From contig NZ_JBDUCX010000004.1 in NCBI RefSeq assembly GCF_040003245.1, positions 1 through 64,000 of the forward strand: a stretch of DNA of 64,000 nucleotides, read 5' to 3'. Source of the DNA: Chthoniobacter sp040003245. Lineage in GTDB: Bacteria; Verrucomicrobiota; Verrucomicrobiia; Chthoniobacterales; Chthoniobacteraceae. Positions within the stretch are counted from its first letter, which is position 1; each line of letters opens with the position of its first letter. Under the pieces are notes generated by a model. That model searched no databases and was not told the DNA's origin. It was given only the letters and a program-made list of their open reading frames with translations. The translations under genes were made by a program, and so were the position numbers. Of the stretch, positions 61,325-64,000 are shown piece by piece.

Positions 61325-61391
61325 GAGTGGAATGTGCAGCAGGTCGCAGATTTGCTCGACGAAAAAATGCGGACCTGAGAACGTGCCTTTG

Positions 61392-61405
61392 TGCGCATAT
61401 GCGCA
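61392..61405. promoter_or_regulatory. Candidate ArsR operator: 14-bp palindrome
   Basis: TGCGCATATGCGCA is a perfect palindrome, 16 bp before the ATG at 61422 and within the only 97 bp between arsR and the oxidoreductase gene. Position and symmetry fit an operator for the divergent ArsR protein; binding is inferred. Confidence 0.45.
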
Positions 61406-61421
61406 TCACCCTCCCACGCCC

Positions 61422-63935
61422 ATGAACACGGAATCCGAAAAACAATTCTCCCGGCGCAGTTTTCTCCGCGGTGGCGCGCTCGGTGCCGCGGCCGCCACCA
61501 CCCTCGGCCTTCGTCCCGCGGAAGCGCTCGCCGGGCACGACGGCACGTATTCAAAGACGTCGCCGCCACCGGCGGGCTTTGATTTCACCAAGGGTTCCGG
61601 CGCGTTGCAGGCGGACAAGATCGTCGATAGTGCCTGCCAGTTCTGCAATTCCAACTGCCGCCTCAAGGTGCACATCAAGGATGGGCGGATCATCGACGTG
61701 CTCGGCGAGGAGGCCGACCCGGTGCAGGCTGGCGGGCTGTGCGTGAAGGCGGAGATGATGACGCAACTGGTCTACAATCGTTTCCGGCTCACGAAGCCGC
61801 TCAAGCGCGTGGGCGGGGACAAGGGTTCGGCGGATTCGAAGTTCGAGCCGTGTTCGTGGGAAGAAGCGCTGGACATCATTGCGAAGAAGTTTCTCGCCCT
61901 GCGCGATGCGGGCGATGCCAAGGCCATCGCCAACAAGACCTCGGGCCGTCTTCAGCGCGGCACGGGCTCGATCATTGGGCGCTTCTTCACCCTGCTCGGT
62001 TCGCCGAACGACACGGACGTGGGCCCGGTCTGCAACGACGCCGGCGGCAATGCGCTCGGCGCGACCTTCGGCATGGGCAATTTCACCAACGGCTACGGCA
62101 AGGACGAAAACACCGGCATGGAGGACCTGGGCAGTGCGAAGTATTTCCTCTTCCTCGGGACCAACCAGGCGGAGACGCATCCCGTGACCTTTGCCTACCT
62201 GCTGCGCGAGCGGGCGAAGACAAAGGCGAAGTTGGTGGTGATCGATCCCCGCCTCACGCCGACCGGCGCGCAGGCCGATGAATGGATCGCGCCCAAGCCG
62301 CACACCGATCTGGCGCTGGCGCTGGCGTTTCTCCAGCACGTGATCGCCCAGAAGCTTTACGATGCGAAGTTTGTCGCGAAATGGGTGCTCGGTTTTGAGG
62401 AGCTGAAGAAACACCTGGCCGATCACGGCTACACGCCGGAGTGGGCGGAGAAAGTGACGGGCGTGCCGGCGGCGAAAATCAAGGCCATCGCCGAGGGCTA
62501 CGCGAAAGCCAGGCCGGCGGCCATCTTTTGCAACGCGGGCATCTCGCACCAACTGGGCGCATTCGACACCTATCGCGCCCTCGCCTTCCTCGCCGCGATC
62601 ACCGGCAACGTGGGCGTGAACGGCGGGGGCTGCAATTTCATGCACAACACGTGGCCCGGCGGCCTGAACCTGCCGCCGGTCACCGGCGAGACGCCGAAGA
62701 AGGACGGCGGGCTGCCCGTGGGGCCGGATTGGTTTGCCGAGTCAATCCTCCATTCGCGGCCCTACCAGCTCAAGGCGATCGTCACCGAGGGCAACCCGCT
62801 GATCGGCAGCGCCAACTCGAAGAAAGTGCAAGAAGCATTCAAGGCGCTCGAGTTCTACGTCTTCACGGGGCTCTTCATGGAAGAGGCCGCTTACTACGCG
62901 GATATCATCCTGCCCGTGGCCAGCGGCTTCGAGATGGATGGCGTCTACATGCGGCGCGATGACCGCTCGATCCGCTGGCAGCACGCCGCCGTGCCGCGCG
63001 TGGGCGGATCGAAAACCGACATTGAGATCTGGATCGAGCTGGGCGCAGCGATGGCGAAGAACGACACCAGGAACAAGCCGGAGTACTGGACCGACAATTT
63101 GCGCGCCGAGTGGAAAGACTACGGGAAACTCTGGGCCGAATTCGTGGCGCGCACGCCGGGCGTGGGGGGCATGACGCAGGCCCGCATGGAAAAGCGCGCG
63201 GAACCGCTGCGCTGGCCCTGCCCCGACGAGAAGAGCCCGAGCATCTCCACGCTCTATCTCGATCACCCGAGCTGGTACCGCGCCGCAGAGGCGCTCGACC
63301 CGAAGAACAAGGGCAAGCGTTTCCTCACCGGAAGCGGCAAGGTGGAACTCTTCACGCCCGAGCTGGATGCGAAGCTAGCCACCGCCGGCCACAACGCGCT
63401 GCCGATCTTCTACACCCACCCGGAAGTCACGGGGCAGAATCCGAGCATCGTCTACGACGAGCAGCTCGTGCCGAATCCGGTCAACCCCGGCACCGTCACG
63501 CCGAACGTGAAGCTCGGCGGCTTGAGCGATGGCAAGGTGCACGAGGAGTTCCCGCTCATGGGCATGTGCGGCCGGGCCAGCGTCGTGCATTTTGCCGGCG
63601 TCACCCAGTGGACTTATGTGGGCAAGCAGATGAACGGCGTGCGGCTCGTGCAGATTCACCCGCGCACTGCGGAAAAATCCGGCATCGCACAGGGCGACAA
63701 GATCGTCATCGAAAGTCCGCGAGGCGCCATCAACGGCACGGCGACCATCTGGGAAGGCATCCGCGAGGACACCATCTTCATCCCGAACAGTTTCGGCCCC
63801 GCCCAAGCCATGGGCGATGAATTCGGTCTGCCCCGCTACGAGACCGCGAATACGCTCGTCGACGACCGCTATTTCGACAACCTCTCCGGCCAGCAAGCCT
63901 ACAAGTGCTTCGCCGTGCGGGTGCGGAAGGCGTGA
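61422..63935 (+). CDS. Tat-exported molybdopterin oxidoreductase catalytic subunit
   Basis: 837 residues from ATG 61422; a longer frame runs antisense to arsR. Tat signal FSRRSFLRGGALGAAAATTLG with twin Arg. The [4Fe-4S] motif is CQFCNSNC plus Cys in GGLCVKAEMM (about 75-110). Domains II-IV follow (YFLFLGTNQAETHPVT, VVIDPRLTPTGAQADEW, TEGNPLIGSAN) and the C-terminal dinucleotide-binding part. Family: DMSO reductase superfamily, near the arsenate/arsenite/polysulfide and nitrate reductase groups. The divergent ArsR suggests arsenic or sulfur chemistry, but the substrate is unknown. The window ends before any partner iron-sulfur subunit could be seen. Confidence 0.85.
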   Translation: MNTESEKQFSRRSFLRGGALGAAAATTLGLRPAEALAGHDGTYSKTSPPPAGFDFTKGSGALQADKIVDSACQFCNSNCRLKVHIKDGRIIDVLGEEADPVQAGGLCVKAEMMTQLVYNRFRLTKPLKRVGGDKGSADSKFEPCSWEEALDIIAKKFLALRDAGDAKAIANKTSGRLQRGTGSIIGRFFTLLGSPNDTDVGPVCNDAGGNALGATFGMGNFTNGYGKDENTGMEDLGSAKYFLFLGTNQAETHPVTFAYLLRERAKTKAKLVVIDPRLTPTGAQADEWIAPKPHTDLALALAFLQHVIAQKLYDAKFVAKWVLGFEELKKHLADHGYTPEWAEKVTGVPAAKIKAIAEGYAKARPAAIFCNAGISHQLGAFDTYRALAFLAAITGNVGVNGGGCNFMHNTWPGGLNLPPVTGETPKKDGGLPVGPDWFAESILHSRPYQLKAIVTEGNPLIGSANSKKVQEAFKALEFYVFTGLFMEEAAYYADIILPVASGFEMDGVYMRRDDRSIRWQHAAVPRVGGSKTDIEIWIELGAAMAKNDTRNKPEYWTDNLRAEWKDYGKLWAEFVARTPGVGGMTQARMEKRAEPLRWPCPDEKSPSISTLYLDHPSWYRAAEALDPKNKGKRFLTGSGKVELFTPELDAKLATAGHNALPIFYTHPEVTGQNPSIVYDEQLVPNPVNPGTVTPNVKLGGLSDGKVHEEFPLMGMCGRASVVHFAGVTQWTYVGKQMNGVRLVQIHPRTAEKSGIAQGDKIVIESPRGAINGTATIWEGIREDTIFIPNSFGPAQAMGDEFGLPRYETANTLVDDRYFDNLSGQQAYKCFAVRVRKA

Positions 63936-64000
63936 GTTCGAGCGCCTGACGTGCATGATGAGCACGTCGGTGACTTGCGCCGTCCGGCGTTACGAACTCT
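63936..64000. other. Window end, no gene
   Basis: Sixty-five bases after the molybdopterin oxidoreductase; nothing recognisable. Confidence 0.4.

Overview
The window is a GC-rich (roughly 60-65 %), gene-dense bacterial chromosome segment. Family content points to the Verrucomicrobiota within the PVC group: PVC-type heme-binding membrane proteins (two), a small ECF sigma factor followed by a FecR/LamG protein, a PEP-CTERM anchored surface protein, a DUF1361 membrane protein, a rubrerythrin-VIT1 fusion, a fused SecDF, and an HprK-HPr-EI set without sugar permeases. Genus cannot be read from the sequence. No rRNA, tRNA, CRISPR array, transposase, integrase or phage gene was seen.

Layout. 1-9.3 kb: secreted carbohydrate-related enzymes (a GDSL-type PVC protein cut by the window edge, a MarR regulator with an EF-hand esterase, a sialidase-like protein) and a translationally coupled trio: ECF sigma factor, FecR/LamG membrane protein, PVC cytochrome. 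9.3-14.9 kb: a spermidine-synthase-like gene, small secreted proteins, a PiT phosphate transporter lacking its N-terminal half, and a PEP-CTERM protein. 14.9-21.0 kb: AraC regulator divergent from a six-gene sugar/uronate cluster (UxaE, TIM-barrel epimerase, small secreted protein, FucU/RbsD mutarotase, aldo/keto reductase, zinc alcohol dehydrogenase). 21.1-25.1 kb: orphan DUF4118 histidine kinase and the heme genes hemX-hemA-hemC. 25.3-30 kb: M50 protease and a complete two-step NHEJ set (Ku, LigD phosphoesterase-ligase, LigD polymerase), then a DUF3309 peptide. 30-42.3 kb: glmS, mbfA-like iron exporter, a giant esterase fused to a TIM-barrel domain, a GNAT gene broken by one amber codon, glgC, a DUF1460 amidase. 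42.4-51.7 kb: yajC-secDF, two small secreted proteins, korA-korB, mpl and an M14 peptidase translationally coupled to it. 52.5-56.3 kb: lipoprotein, ptsI-ptsH-hprK. 56.7-60.1 kb: pstSCAB. 60.2-64 kb: DUF1361 protein, ArsR regulator divergent from a Tat-exported molybdopterin oxidoreductase.

The most unusual signal is between the genes. Many intergenic gaps carry short degenerate tandem arrays with strict periods: 10 bp (five places), 7 bp (four places) and 8 bp (two hairpins), along with longer palindromes and a pair of diverged roughly 60-bp repeats. The 10-bp arrays share a TYAAGS core at exact helical phasing. These arrays are not explained by any coding feature and are the best candidate here for something undescribed.

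Functionally, phosphate uptake seems to rest on the intact Pst system because PiT is truncated. The PTS proteins probably form a regulatory relay. KorAB supplies a ferredoxin-linked 2-oxoacid step. Mpl plus the M14 peptidase suggests murein peptide recycling. The secreted esterases, sialidase-like protein and sugar cluster fit a polysaccharide-degrading lifestyle.
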